Shown piece by piece: positions 36,854 to 46,547 of a stretch of DNA of 64,000 nt (positions are counted from its first letter, which is position 1; the number at the start of each line of letters is the position of its first letter). Source of the stretch: Labilibaculum filiforme (GTDB lineage: Bacteria > Bacteroidota > Bacteroidia > Bacteroidales > Marinifilaceae); NCBI RefSeq assembly GCF_002843315.1, contig NZ_MVDD01000015.1, forward strand, positions 36,105 to 100,104, written 5' to 3'. Under the pieces are notes generated by a model. The model was not told the DNA's origin, did not search any database, and was given only the letters and a program-made list of their open reading frames with translations. The translations under genes and the position numbers were made by a program.

Positions 36854-38743
36854 ATGAAAAGAAATCAAATTATTTATAGTATTCTCTCATTGTTTGTTGC
36901 GATACTTTGTGTGAGTTGGGTGAGTGGTTCCGAAAAGGGAACAAATGTGGTTTTTACTACCAGTATAAGCGAAGATGCAACGCCAGCAGTATTGGCCAGA
37001 ATCATGCAGGCAGATGAAAATCCAATTTCTGAAATCAAATTCGAAAAAGGAACTTATCATTTTTATCCCGATAAGGGACTAGAAGAGTACTGTCATATTT
37101 CCAATCATTGCGATGTGATGGTGAGTACCGCTTTTCCGATTCACGATTTTAAAAATCTAACCATCGACGGACAAGGATCTACTTTTATTTTTCATGGAAT
37201 CATGATTCCTTTTTTAATTGATAAGAGTAAAAATATTACGGTGAAAAATTTATCTGTGGATTGGCACGAGCCTTTTCATAGCGAAGGCGTAATTATTGCA
37301 AATGATGAGGCCAAGAATACTTTTGATATGCAGCTATCAGAAAAGTATCCGTACGAAATTCGAAATGGTCAAATTTATTTCATTAAAGAATACTACGAGC
37401 ACAATTTAGGGCAAACAATTCTTTACGATCCGGCAAGAAAAGCCATCACCTTTGATACCGAAAGTTATACCAACCTAACTACTACAAAAAAATCGGAAGT
37501 ACAGCGGTATCTCGATACTATTGATTACAAATATGAGGTGGATTTCCGCGGACCAGAATATAAAAATTTAGGTCGCGAGGATCGATTGTTAGTGGAGGAA
37601 TTAAAGCCCGGAGTAGTTCGTATTCACAATCATGGCAAAAAAATTCCTCAGGTTGGAATGATATTAAGTGCCAAGGGAGAACAAGGATTCAATCGGGTTG
37701 CACCAGCATTCAGGGTGACTCATACTTATGGTTTTAATGCTAATGATGTAACTGTTTATCATGCCGGAGGAATGGGTTTAATTGCCGAGAACTCTGCCGA
37801 TTTAATTCTAGATCATTTTAATGTAATTCCACCCGAAGGAAGAATGGTTTCTACTACCGCAGATGCCACTCACTTTGTAGGTTGTCGAGGAAAAGTGGTA
37901 CTTCGCAATTGTGTGCTTACCAATCAGTTGGATGATGCTGCCAATATTCACGGCACCTACCAAAAAATTGTGGATGTATTGGACGATTATCGTATTGGTG
38001 TGCGAATGGGACATTCTCAGCAAAAAGGGTTTGTGATAGGAATTCCAAACGACACTTTAGGTTTGGTGCGTTTGAGCAATTCATTTTATCCTTATCAGCA
38101 GCTTACCATTAAAAGTTCAGAATATTTAAATGGAAGGTACCAAATCATTACACTGAACGAAAAATTACCGAAAGAAATTAAAGTTGGCGATTTAATTGAA
38201 AATCTATCTGCTTATCCTGAATTGTTAGTGGAAAATTGCATCATTAAGGGAAACCGAGCACGTGGTTTGTTGCTTTCTACGCCTAAAAAAACGGTGATAA
38301 AAAATAATTTTTTCAGTACTGAAATGGAAGCTCTGCTAATTCCAGTGGAAAGCGGTCATTGGTACGAATCGGGTAACGGTGCTAATATAACGATTACCGA
38401 TAATGTGTTTCAAGATTGTAACCATAGTGGTTTAAACCGAGGAATTATTCGTTTCGAAACCGATGATGACAATGAAAATATTGCATTTCATAATATCGAA
38501 ATCACCAATAACCAGTTCAATCAGTTCGACAATTTGATTCTAGAAGTTTCAAATACCGATCATCTAAAATTTATAGATAATACCATTACCAATTCAGGAA
38601 CCTTTCCCATGCTATTTCCCGAAAATCCGGCGATAATAGTGGAATCCTCTAAGAATATTGTTTTTAAAAATAATACCTACTCCGGAAAAGCCAGGCAAAT
38701 TCTGGTTTCCGATGAGTCGGTACCCAATTTAAAGTTTCACTAA
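36854..38743 (+). CDS. GH110 exo-alpha-1,3-galactosidase (second copy)
   Basis: 629 residues with a signal peptide. It shares with the GH110 at 6243 the segments FEKGTYHFYPD, GQGSTFIFHGIMIPF, FNRVAPAFRVTHTYG, the triad ADATHF...LDDAANIHGTY (Asp337, Asp360, Asp361) and the C-terminal beta-helix coils (IKNNFFSTEM, ITITDNVFQDCNHSG, then FIDNTITNSGTFPMLFP). It has an extra stretch near residues 200-240 with many charged residues, which in the first copy is short; this may shape the binding cleft for a differently sulfated substrate. The gene is followed by SusC, so it is probably induced together with uptake. Confidence 0.9.
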   Translation: MKRNQIIYSILSLFVAILCVSWVSGSEKGTNVVFTTSISEDATPAVLARIMQADENPISEIKFEKGTYHFYPDKGLEEYCHISNHCDVMVSTAFPIHDFKNLTIDGQGSTFIFHGIMIPFLIDKSKNITVKNLSVDWHEPFHSEGVIIANDEAKNTFDMQLSEKYPYEIRNGQIYFIKEYYEHNLGQTILYDPARKAITFDTESYTNLTTTKKSEVQRYLDTIDYKYEVDFRGPEYKNLGREDRLLVEELKPGVVRIHNHGKKIPQVGMILSAKGEQGFNRVAPAFRVTHTYGFNANDVTVYHAGGMGLIAENSADLILDHFNVIPPEGRMVSTTADATHFVGCRGKVVLRNCVLTNQLDDAANIHGTYQKIVDVLDDYRIGVRMGHSQQKGFVIGIPNDTLGLVRLSNSFYPYQQLTIKSSEYLNGRYQIITLNEKLPKEIKVGDLIENLSAYPELLVENCIIKGNRARGLLLSTPKKTVIKNNFFSTEMEALLIPVESGHWYESGNGANITITDNVFQDCNHSGLNRGIIRFETDDDNENIAFHNIEITNNQFNQFDNLILEVSNTDHLKFIDNTITNSGTFPMLFPENPAIIVESSKNIVFKNNTYSGKARQILVSDESVPNLKFH

Positions 38744-38822
38744 TTTAATCTCTAACTGTTTATGATTACAACGTTTTTTTTATCTAAAGAGCCTGATTCA
38801 GGTTAATTTTTGATGGTCATAC

Positions 38823-38872
38823 TTCTTTCGGCAACCGAAAGAAAGTAGGAATCAATTCTGTTAAATTGATTC
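38823..38872 (+). promoter_or_regulatory. two tandem perfect hairpins in the susC leader
   Basis: Hairpin 1: TTCTTTCGG (38823-38831) with CCGAAAGAA (38835-38843), loop CAA. Hairpin 2: GAATCAATT (38849-38857) with AATTGATTC (38864-38872), loop of 6. Neither is followed by a T run. They lie 125-175 bp upstream of the SusC start and could be RNA structures controlling translation or stability, or protein-binding operators. Confidence 0.5.
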
Positions 38873-38997
38873 ATTATTACTGATAATTTAAATTGCAAAA
38901 AATCCAAATTGAAGGAATCAAATTTTTATTAATGCAATTGTTTGCGTTAGATTTGAAGATCTGTTTTGGGAATTGCAGGAAAGTAATACCTAATCAA

Positions 38998-41900
38998 ATG
39001 AAAAATATTAATAATATGATAGTATTAAAGAAAGTGTTAGGGCGATATCTGCTCTTAACCTTATTTGCTCTGCTATTTTGTGGCTTTGGAGCAAAAGCCC
39101 AAGAGCTTGCCATAACAGGAACAGTAGTAAGTGCCGAAGATGGCTTTGGAATTCCTGGTGTTAGTGTTATTATTAAAGGAACAACAACCGGAACTGTTAC
39201 TGATATGGACGGTTTGTATTCTATAAAAGCAAACATGGGTGATGTACTTCATTTCAGTTTTATTGGAATGAACGAACAGGATGTTACCGTTGCAAAATCG
39301 GTAATTGATGTTACTCTTAATGCCGACGTAATTGGTCTTGAAGAGGTAATTGCCATTGGTTATGGTACAACAACAAAACGGAAAGCTGTAGGAGCCATTT
39401 CAACAATGAAAGCAGAGCAATTGGAAGCAACTCCTTTTGCAAATGTGGGAAATGCATTGCAAGGACAAGTTGTTGGTTTGGTAGTACAAAATAATGGTGG
39501 TGGTCCAGGTAGTTCCCCATCTATTTCCATCCGTGGTGGAGGAGAACCTCTTTACGTAATTGATGGAGTAATTACTTCTTCCGAAGATTTTAACGCATTA
39601 AACTCCGAAGATATCGAAACAATTAGTTTCCTTAAGGATGCATCTGCAACAGCAGTTTACGGATCCAGAGCGGGTAATGGTATTGTGTTGGTAACCTCAA
39701 AAAAAGGAACCGATGGGAAAATCAAAATCAATTATTCTTATAACTATCAGTTAAGCGAGCCAACTACACTTCCAGACATGTTAAATTCTTACGAGTATGC
39801 AAAGCTTCAAAATGCAGCCAATGCTTATGATGGAACCGATTTAACTTATAGCGATGCTCAATTGGAAGCCATTCGTACTCATTCCGATTTAGATACTTAT
39901 CCGGACAATAACTGGCCCGATTTAACCTTGAAAGATTTTGCCACAGAACAACGTCATAATCTTTCCTTGACTGGAGGAGACAAAAGAACAAACTATTTTG
40001 TATCTCTTGGATATATCGATCAGGGAGGTATTTTAAAAGACGATGTGGTTAATTATGAGCGATACAATATTCGTAGTAATATGAACACCAAATTCGAAAA
40101 AATTGGTTTGGAAATAGGCGTGAATATTAATGCAAGTATCGAGAATTATAAGGAACCATCAGCTGGGATGTATAGCATTTGGAGAGCCGTGAATCAAAAC
40201 ACAAATCCATTGTATCGAGCATATAATTTAGATGGAACTTTAGCTGGTGGAGGTAATGGAGATCACCCAATAGCGATTTCAAGTAAAGACGCTGGTTATA
40301 AAAAAACCAGAGATAAATTTATTAATGCACAACTTAGTGCCAATTGGGCTGTTCCAAACGTGAAAGGGTTAAAGTTAGGTGTTATGGCTAACTATCGCGA
40401 CGGAGATGGTTGGGGTAAATTGTGGGAGAAAAATGTTCCATTATACATGCAGGACGGTTCGGTACAGGCACAACCAACACCAGCTCTAACTGTTGATTCA
40501 TATTACAGCGAGCGTTTGTATTTCGAAACAAGTGCGTCTTATGCCAATACTTTTGGAAAACATGGTGTTGAGGGTACATTAGTTTACAATCAAACCACCA
40601 GCAATTATGAAGAAATGTCTGCTTATCGCAGAGATTATTTGTCGAGTGCGGTAGATCAGCTTTTTGCAGGTCCGGTAGATGGTAAAGATAATAACGGAAC
40701 CGAAAAAGAAGGCGCCAATGCAGGTTATGTATTTAGGGTGAAATACGATTACGATTACAAGTATATTTTCGAATTAAGTGGTCGTTACGATGGAAATGAC
40801 AATTTTGCCAAAGGTGAAAAATGGGGATTTTTCCCAGCTACCTCTTTAGCTTGGAATATTTCGGAAGAAAACTTTATGGATGCGCTTAATGATAAAAACA
40901 TTGTGAATACTTTGAAATTAAGAGCTTCTTATGGAGAAACTGGTGTAGACGAAAATGTGAATAGATTCGGATACATTCCAGTTTATAATCTGGAAACGAG
41001 TGCATACACAATTGGTAATTCATTGGTGAATGGATATTCCGAGGGTAATTTAGTTAATCCAGAAGAACTATCATGGTACACCAGAAAATCATTGAATTAT
41101 GGACTCGATTTTTCTTCTTTAAACAATAAGTTAAGTGGTAGCTTTGAGTATTTCTTTTATAAAACTACTGGTTATTTACAAAGTCCTAAAGACACCTATT
41201 CTCAGCCATTAGGTAAGGATTTACCTCAAATTATTTCCAAATCGGAACAACGAAGAGCAGGATACGAATTATCGCTTCGTTACAAAGGAAAAGTGAACGA
41301 TTTAAGCTACGAAGTAGGCGTAAACTATTCTTACTATAACCAACTTTGGAAGCGATTGGATACAGAATTAGAATCTACGCTAAAAAATCCGTACCTAAGA
41401 GAAACCAACAGAACCGATTATTGGGCTGGTGGAGCAGTTTACTTATCGGATGGATTGTATCAGAATAGCGATGAGTTCTTGAACTCAGCTCGTTTACCTG
41501 GTTCTACCCAAACACAGAGTGGTGATATTCGTTACCAGGATGTGAACGGCGATGGTAAAATTGACGAGCAGGATAAGCGATTGGTAGGATTGCCATCGAA
41601 ACCTCATGCAAATTATGGCATCGATTTTAGTCTGAAATACAAAGGCTGGTCTATGAGCGGATTGTTCCAAGGAACAGGAGACCGTTACATTGCGTTTGAC
41701 AATTTTATGGTGGTTGAGGCCAAACGACGTACTTACGATTATCAATTAGATTATTGGACTCCAGAAAATACAAATTCTTTGTTTCCAAGAGTTTCACATC
41801 TTGAGGGAGTGAATGGTGGTAATAATAGTAACGAAGATAACAGATCTGATTTTTACTTGAAAAATGCGAAATATTTTAGATTGAAAAATCTTCAGATTGG

Positions 41901-42105
41901 ATACGATATGAAAAATAAGGTATTGGCTGATGTTTCCTGGATTTCGTCTTGTAAAATGTATATAAGCGGAACCAACTTATTTACCATCTCTGATGTGATG
42001 GATTATTTTGATCCAGAGCAAGCTGAAGCGTCCGAAACAGGTACTCAATCGTATGGATATCCAGTACAGCGTACTTATTCTTTTGGTATAAATGTTGGAT
42101 TTTAA
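38998..42105 (+). CDS. susC: SusC-like TonB-dependent outer membrane transporter
   Basis: About 1035 residues. ATG 38998 (MKNINNMIVLKK) is chosen over an in-frame TTG at 38893, which would put about 35 unlikely residues before the signal peptide; ATG 39016 is an alternative. After the signal (LLFCGFGAKAQ) comes a carboxypeptidase-regulatory-like domain (TGTVVSAEDGFGIPGVSV), then the plug with the SusC signature IAIGYGTTTKRKAVGAIS and ISIRGGGEPLYVIDGV, then a 22-strand barrel ending in YSFGINVGF. It forms, with the SusD-like lid encoded 15 bp downstream, the importer for oligosaccharides released at the cell surface. Confidence 0.96.
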   Translation: MKNINNMIVLKKVLGRYLLLTLFALLFCGFGAKAQELAITGTVVSAEDGFGIPGVSVIIKGTTTGTVTDMDGLYSIKANMGDVLHFSFIGMNEQDVTVAKSVIDVTLNADVIGLEEVIAIGYGTTTKRKAVGAISTMKAEQLEATPFANVGNALQGQVVGLVVQNNGGGPGSSPSISIRGGGEPLYVIDGVITSSEDFNALNSEDIETISFLKDASATAVYGSRAGNGIVLVTSKKGTDGKIKINYSYNYQLSEPTTLPDMLNSYEYAKLQNAANAYDGTDLTYSDAQLEAIRTHSDLDTYPDNNWPDLTLKDFATEQRHNLSLTGGDKRTNYFVSLGYIDQGGILKDDVVNYERYNIRSNMNTKFEKIGLEIGVNINASIENYKEPSAGMYSIWRAVNQNTNPLYRAYNLDGTLAGGGNGDHPIAISSKDAGYKKTRDKFINAQLSANWAVPNVKGLKLGVMANYRDGDGWGKLWEKNVPLYMQDGSVQAQPTPALTVDSYYSERLYFETSASYANTFGKHGVEGTLVYNQTTSNYEEMSAYRRDYLSSAVDQLFAGPVDGKDNNGTEKEGANAGYVFRVKYDYDYKYIFELSGRYDGNDNFAKGEKWGFFPATSLAWNISEENFMDALNDKNIVNTLKLRASYGETGVDENVNRFGYIPVYNLETSAYTIGNSLVNGYSEGNLVNPEELSWYTRKSLNYGLDFSSLNNKLSGSFEYFFYKTTGYLQSPKDTYSQPLGKDLPQIISKSEQRRAGYELSLRYKGKVNDLSYEVGVNYSYYNQLWKRLDTELESTLKNPYLRETNRTDYWAGGAVYLSDGLYQNSDEFLNSARLPGSTQTQSGDIRYQDVNGDGKIDEQDKRLVGLPSKPHANYGIDFSLKYKGWSMSGLFQGTGDRYIAFDNFMVVEAKRRTYDYQLDYWTPENTNSLFPRVSHLEGVNGGNNSNEDNRSDFYLKNAKYFRLKNLQIGYDMKNKVLADVSWISSCKMYISGTNLFTISDVMDYFDPEQAEASETGTQSYGYPVQRTYSFGINVGF

Positions 42106-42120
42106 TAAAAACTAGAAGCA

Positions 42121-43920
42121 ATGAAGAAAATAGTAATATATATACTAATAGCAACCACAGGCATCCTCGGTTTTTCATGTAGTGATAGTTTGTTGGATAC
42201 CAAACCACTCGATAAGTATACTGGTTTGGAAGTTTGGAATGATGTAAACTTAACTCAAGGATTTATTTACAATACGTATGCATCAGTGATTCCTGAGATG
42301 ACAGTAAATCCTTTGGATCCGCAAGCTCGTTTTGGTGGCGTTGGTTGCGATGATTATACCGATAATGTACTGACACGTACTTCGAATAATATTGCACGTG
42401 ATTTAATTGATAAATACTTTGATGCAGGTTGGGCTACCAATAATTCTTACTCTTGGTTTGGAAAAGCTCCACTAGGAAATAAAGCTCCAGTGAAAGAGAA
42501 TTCTTTTGAGGTGATTCGCGATTGTAATTTAATTATCGAGGAGGTTACTGCTTCCGAAGGAATTAATGAGGTAGAAAAACCAGCTTTAATTGCACAGGGA
42601 AAAATGTTACGTGCTTTAATTTATTTCACCAAAGCTCGTTTATTTGGAAAATATGTAATTGTTGATAAGGTACTTACAACAGATGATGATTTAAAGTTGC
42701 CACGTACTTCTACCATCAAAGAAACTTACGATTTTATTATTAAAGACCTTCAGGAGGCAGCTGTTGATTTGCCAGCAGTTGGTGTTGCAGGTAAATTAAC
42801 TAAAGGCGCTGCTTATGCCATGCTTGCCGAAGTTGCACTTCATGGTGCTGCTTATATCGAAACTGGCAAAGAGGACTATTATCAGATTTCTAAAAAGGCA
42901 AGTGAAGATTTATTTGATTTGGGATACGGTTTAGAGGATGATTACGAAGCATTGTTTAACGATTATGAGAAAGCTTCTGCTTCCAACGAAATTATTCTTG
43001 GATTGTTTAAGCACATCGATGCTACTTGGTATCAACAAACCTTAATGCAGGGAACGGTTCCAAATATGGAAGTTTCGGCAACAACAGGAACTCCTAAATT
43101 GAACGAATCTTTTTTAGGCTGGACCGAAATTTGGCCTAGTTGCGATCTTGTAGATGCTTATTTAATCGGAGATACAGATGGGCTTGCGAAAAAATGGGAT
43201 GAAACTTCTTACTTTCAGGATTTTGAGACCAATGGAGGATATGTTTCTGAGGCGATTTACAATGAACACCGCGATGCACGATTTTATGCTTCTATTGTAC
43301 AAGATTCATCCAGATTATTTTCCAATACAGTAACCACTCGTATTGGCGGTAATATGCACTATTCCGAAAGTACGAAAGGTACTAACCGTTCTACACCATC
43401 AGGATATTTTGTTAGAAAAGGCGTGTACGACGTGGACAATTTTAAAGCGGTAGTAAACACGAACTATCACCAAAGTATTACCCGTTTGGGTAGAGCATAC
43501 CTAAATTATGCTGAGGTTTTATTGCGCTTAAATCAACCTGGCTTGGCAACAGACTATATCAACTACACAAGAACAACACACGGAAAACTACCGGCATTGG
43601 CAAGTGGTTTAAGTACTAGTGAGGTGTGGAATTGGTATAAGATTGAACGTAGAGTGGAGTTGTTTTTTGAGAACGATAGATATTGGTCATTGCTGCGTTG
43701 GGGAAAAGAAGATGGTGGAGGAGTTATTTCAGAAATGAATGATACCAAACATACTTTCTTCGAAATTTCTGCCGATGGAAAATCGTATGAAGTGAAAGAC
43801 GTATTTTTAAGTGCAGGAAATCATGCCAAACGATTCTCTACAAAACGTTACTTATTTCCAGTTCCTCAAGCGGAGAGAGACTTAAATGAGAAGTTAGATC
43901 AAAACCCAGGTTGGGAATAA
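42121..43920 (+). CDS. susD: SusD-like surface glycan-binding lipoprotein
   Basis: 599 residues with a lipoprotein signal (TTGILGFSC). SusD/RagB features: DSLLDTKPLDKYTG at the start, the TPR-like helices (ALIAQGKMLRALIYFTKARLFG, LTKGAAYAMLAEVALHGAAY), and the C-terminal motif IERRVELFFENDRYWSLLRWG and YLFPVPQAERDLNEKLDQNPGW that are near-universal in the family. It caps the SusC channel and delivers oligosaccharide. Pairing with SusC at 15 bp spacing is the standard arrangement. Confidence 0.96.
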   Translation: MKKIVIYILIATTGILGFSCSDSLLDTKPLDKYTGLEVWNDVNLTQGFIYNTYASVIPEMTVNPLDPQARFGGVGCDDYTDNVLTRTSNNIARDLIDKYFDAGWATNNSYSWFGKAPLGNKAPVKENSFEVIRDCNLIIEEVTASEGINEVEKPALIAQGKMLRALIYFTKARLFGKYVIVDKVLTTDDDLKLPRTSTIKETYDFIIKDLQEAAVDLPAVGVAGKLTKGAAYAMLAEVALHGAAYIETGKEDYYQISKKASEDLFDLGYGLEDDYEALFNDYEKASASNEIILGLFKHIDATWYQQTLMQGTVPNMEVSATTGTPKLNESFLGWTEIWPSCDLVDAYLIGDTDGLAKKWDETSYFQDFETNGGYVSEAIYNEHRDARFYASIVQDSSRLFSNTVTTRIGGNMHYSESTKGTNRSTPSGYFVRKGVYDVDNFKAVVNTNYHQSITRLGRAYLNYAEVLLRLNQPGLATDYINYTRTTHGKLPALASGLSTSEVWNWYKIERRVELFFENDRYWSLLRWGKEDGGGVISEMNDTKHTFFEISADGKSYEVKDVFLSAGNHAKRFSTKRYLFPVPQAERDLNEKLDQNPGWE

Positions 43921-43937
43921 TTAAAAATTAGATACTG

Positions 43938-44423
43938 ATGAAAAAGATATTTAAATATATACCGGTTTTGTTTTTCATGTTGCTATTTACATCCTGTTTA
44001 AAATCAGGCTTGGATGATTTACCAGCTTACGAAGAAGCAAACATAGATAGTTTTAAGTTTGAGTACCGATGGGTGGTTAAAAATGGCGATAATGACCAGT
44101 TAAAGCTTTATCCGATGAATGTGGCAGCAACTATTGATACGATTGCGAATACTGTGGATTGTGTGATTACAGTTCCTAATCCAACCGATGTAGGTACAAA
44201 ACCTAAGGATGATTTCCCAACGGCAATAAGAGAGCAGGTTACAGTAAACAATTTGGTTGGTTATTGTAGTATTTCTACTGCGGCAACTATGAAACCAGTA
44301 GGAGATGCTCCTGAATTGGGAGTAGTTGCTGATTATAGTGTAACACCAATACAGTACGAGATTACTGCGGCCAATGGTACCTCTAAAATATGGACAGTAA
44401 CAATTTCCGATTTTATTAAGTAA
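43938..44423 (+). CDS. small lipoprotein following SusD (DUF5018-like)
   Basis: 161 residues with a lipoprotein signal (LLFTSC). The mature part is beta-rich, with FKFEYRWVVKNG at the start and a final YEITAANGTSKIWTVTISDF, a pattern found in short DUF5018-type lipoproteins that follow SusC/D genes. By position it probably contributes to glycan capture at the surface, as SusE/F-type proteins do. The domain name is from memory of the pattern. The gene ends block 3, with a terminator 31 bp further on. Confidence 0.65.
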   Translation: MKKIFKYIPVLFFMLLFTSCLKSGLDDLPAYEEANIDSFKFEYRWVVKNGDNDQLKLYPMNVAATIDTIANTVDCVITVPNPTDVGTKPKDDFPTAIREQVTVNNLVGYCSISTAATMKPVGDAPELGVVADYSVTPIQYEITAANGTSKIWTVTISDFIK

Positions 44424-44454
44424 TTGGTTAGAATAGAATATTATGAGGTGAGTG

Positions 44455-44491
44455 AAGGGCTGGAACGTAAAGTTTTAGCCCTTACTTTTTT
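44455..44491 (+). terminator. intrinsic terminator after the SusC/D operon
   Basis: AAGGGCT (44455-44461) pairs with AGCCCTT (44477-44483), followed by AC and TTTTTT. The loop is 15 nt and can fold further. Confidence 0.8.
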
Positions 44492-44973
44492 ACAAATTTT
44501 ATGGAACAAATAGCTAGTTTATTTTAAGCATAATTAAGATCGATTGTTATTTATTATTGATAAAAGTTGGGTTTGAGATTTAATAAACTAATGAATATTT
44601 CAAATAAAGATTTATCTGTTTACTGATTTTGCACTGTTAATAAAACAAATCTAAAACGCAGAAGTCCGTTCGGTTATAATTGAAAATGTCTGAAAGTCTG
44701 GTTTCATTATTTACGAATGTTTAATTCCTTAATAAAGCTTCCATTAGCATAAGATTTTATCTGTTTTGAACTGATGCAGACAATAAATTTATCGGTAGTA
44801 ACAACGAGTTTTGTATAAACCAGCATCTTTGTTGTAAGCTGTGTTGCGATTTAAAAAATGACTTCGGATCCAATTATACTGGTTGGAATCTATTTTTTAG
44901 AAAGAATACCTGTTTACTTTTCTCGATAAACCGGGAATATCTATTTTGTAAAAAAACTAAAAATGATAAACGG
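44492..44973. other. 482-bp intergenic leader of PUL block 4
   Basis: No gene is seen. It contains CTGTTTACT twice (about 44615 and 44907) and GATCGATTG near 44541, both loosely related to elements in the other leaders. The promoter for the three sulfatases must lie here. Confidence 0.45.
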
Positions 44974-46524
44974 ATGAAAATAAAAAATTTAATTTGGTCG
45001 ATTTTGGTGATCCCAAGTTTAATTAGTAGCTGTCAACCAGCTAAAAAAGCGGTTGAAGAGTCAGATACAAAACCCAATGTTGTGGTGATCTATTTGGATG
45101 ATTTGGGCTACGGCGACTTAAGTTCTTACGGAGCTACCGAATTACAAACCCCAAATATTGATGCGCTTGCAGAAGGTGGAAATCGTTTTACCAATGCTTA
45201 TGCATCTTCGGCAACTTGTACACCAAGTAGGTATGCACTTTTAACAGGTTCTTACCCATGGCGCAATAAGGAGGCAAAAATACTTCGAGGTAGTGCTCCC
45301 TTAATAATTGGTACCGATCAGCCAACACTTCCAAAAATGATGCAGGCAAACGGATACTACACAGGAGTAGTTGGTAAGTGGCATTTAGGTTTGGGTGCTG
45401 GCGATTTAGATTGGAACAAACACATAACTCCAGGTCCTAACGAAGTTGGATTCGATTATTCGTATGTTATGGCTGCGACTCAAGATCGTGTTCCTACTGT
45501 ATTTATCGATAATGGAGATGTGGTTGGTCTGGATCCAAACGATCCTATCGAAGTAAACTACAACGAGAATTTTGAAGGGCAGCCAACCGGATTGGAGAAT
45601 CCAGAGCTTTGCAGATTAAAATGGCATCATGGTCACAACGGCACTATTGTGAATGGGATTCCTAGAATCGGATTCATGAAAGGGGGAGAAAATGCGAAAT
45701 GGGAGGATGAAACAATGTCTGGTCACTTTTTAGCATTGGCGCAAAAGTTTGTGAGAGATCATAAAGAAAAACCATTCTTTTTGTACTACGCCTTGCAACA
45801 ACCTCATGTGCCTCGTACTCCAAATCCTGCTTTTGTTGGAAAATCGGGAATGGGTGCACGTGGCGATGTAATTTTGGAAGCAGACTGGACCATTGGAGAG
45901 TTTATGAAAACTATGAAGGAAGAAGGTTTATTGGAAAATACATTGATCGTTTTTTCAAGCGATAATGGTCCTGTATTGAATGATGGTTACAACGATGAGG
46001 CAGTAGAGAAATTAGGAAATCATAATCCTTCCGGGCCTTTACGAGGTGGAAAATATAGTCTGTTCGAAGCAGGAACACGAATTCCTTTTATCACCTATTG
46101 GAAAGGAAAAATTCAGCCACAAGAATCCGATGCTTTGCTTTGTCAGATGGATTTAATGGCTTCTATTGCTCAATTAATAGGAATCGAAGCACCAAAAACC
46201 GATAGTCAGAACCAATTAAGTGCTTTACTGGGCGAGAGCAAAATAGGTAGAGAAAACCTAATTATTGAAGCAACCTCGCGAACAGCAATCCGCCAAGGAG
46301 ATTGGTTGATGATTCCGCCTTACAAAGCCAAAGCAGTAAACGAATTGGTGAATATCGAATTGGGAAATGCACCAGAATTTCAACTGTATAATTTAAAAGA
46401 GGATGAGGGAGAGCAAACTAATTTAGCAACAAGTAATCCTGAAAAATTGAAAGAAATGCTGGAGAGTTTTGAGACTTTACGTGGAAAAGATTACTCGAAA
46501 ATTGAAAAAATAGAATTGAAATAA
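44974..46524 (+). CDS. S1-family sulfatase, lipoprotein
   Basis: 516 residues with a lipoprotein signal (VIPSLISSC, Cys20). The formylglycine motif is CTPSRYALLTGSYPWR (Cys82), the metal Asp pair is YLDDLGYGDLSSYG, and the distal site is FSSDNGPVLNDGYNDEA followed by GPLRGGKYSLFEAGTRIPF. This is the arylsulfatase pattern with a large central insertion (residues about 150-250, including HHGHNGTIVNGIPRIGFMKGG). It is the first gene of a three-sulfatase block and precedes a different subgroup after 23 bp. Confidence 0.93.
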   Translation: MKIKNLIWSILVIPSLISSCQPAKKAVEESDTKPNVVVIYLDDLGYGDLSSYGATELQTPNIDALAEGGNRFTNAYASSATCTPSRYALLTGSYPWRNKEAKILRGSAPLIIGTDQPTLPKMMQANGYYTGVVGKWHLGLGAGDLDWNKHITPGPNEVGFDYSYVMAATQDRVPTVFIDNGDVVGLDPNDPIEVNYNENFEGQPTGLENPELCRLKWHHGHNGTIVNGIPRIGFMKGGENAKWEDETMSGHFLALAQKFVRDHKEKPFFLYYALQQPHVPRTPNPAFVGKSGMGARGDVILEADWTIGEFMKTMKEEGLLENTLIVFSSDNGPVLNDGYNDEAVEKLGNHNPSGPLRGGKYSLFEAGTRIPFITYWKGKIQPQESDALLCQMDLMASIAQLIGIEAPKTDSQNQLSALLGESKIGRENLIIEATSRTAIRQGDWLMIPPYKAKAVNELVNIELGNAPEFQLYNLKEDEGEQTNLATSNPEKLKEMLESFETLRGKDYSKIEKIELK

Positions 46525-46547
46525 GTTTTTAGTAATCAATAAATCAG

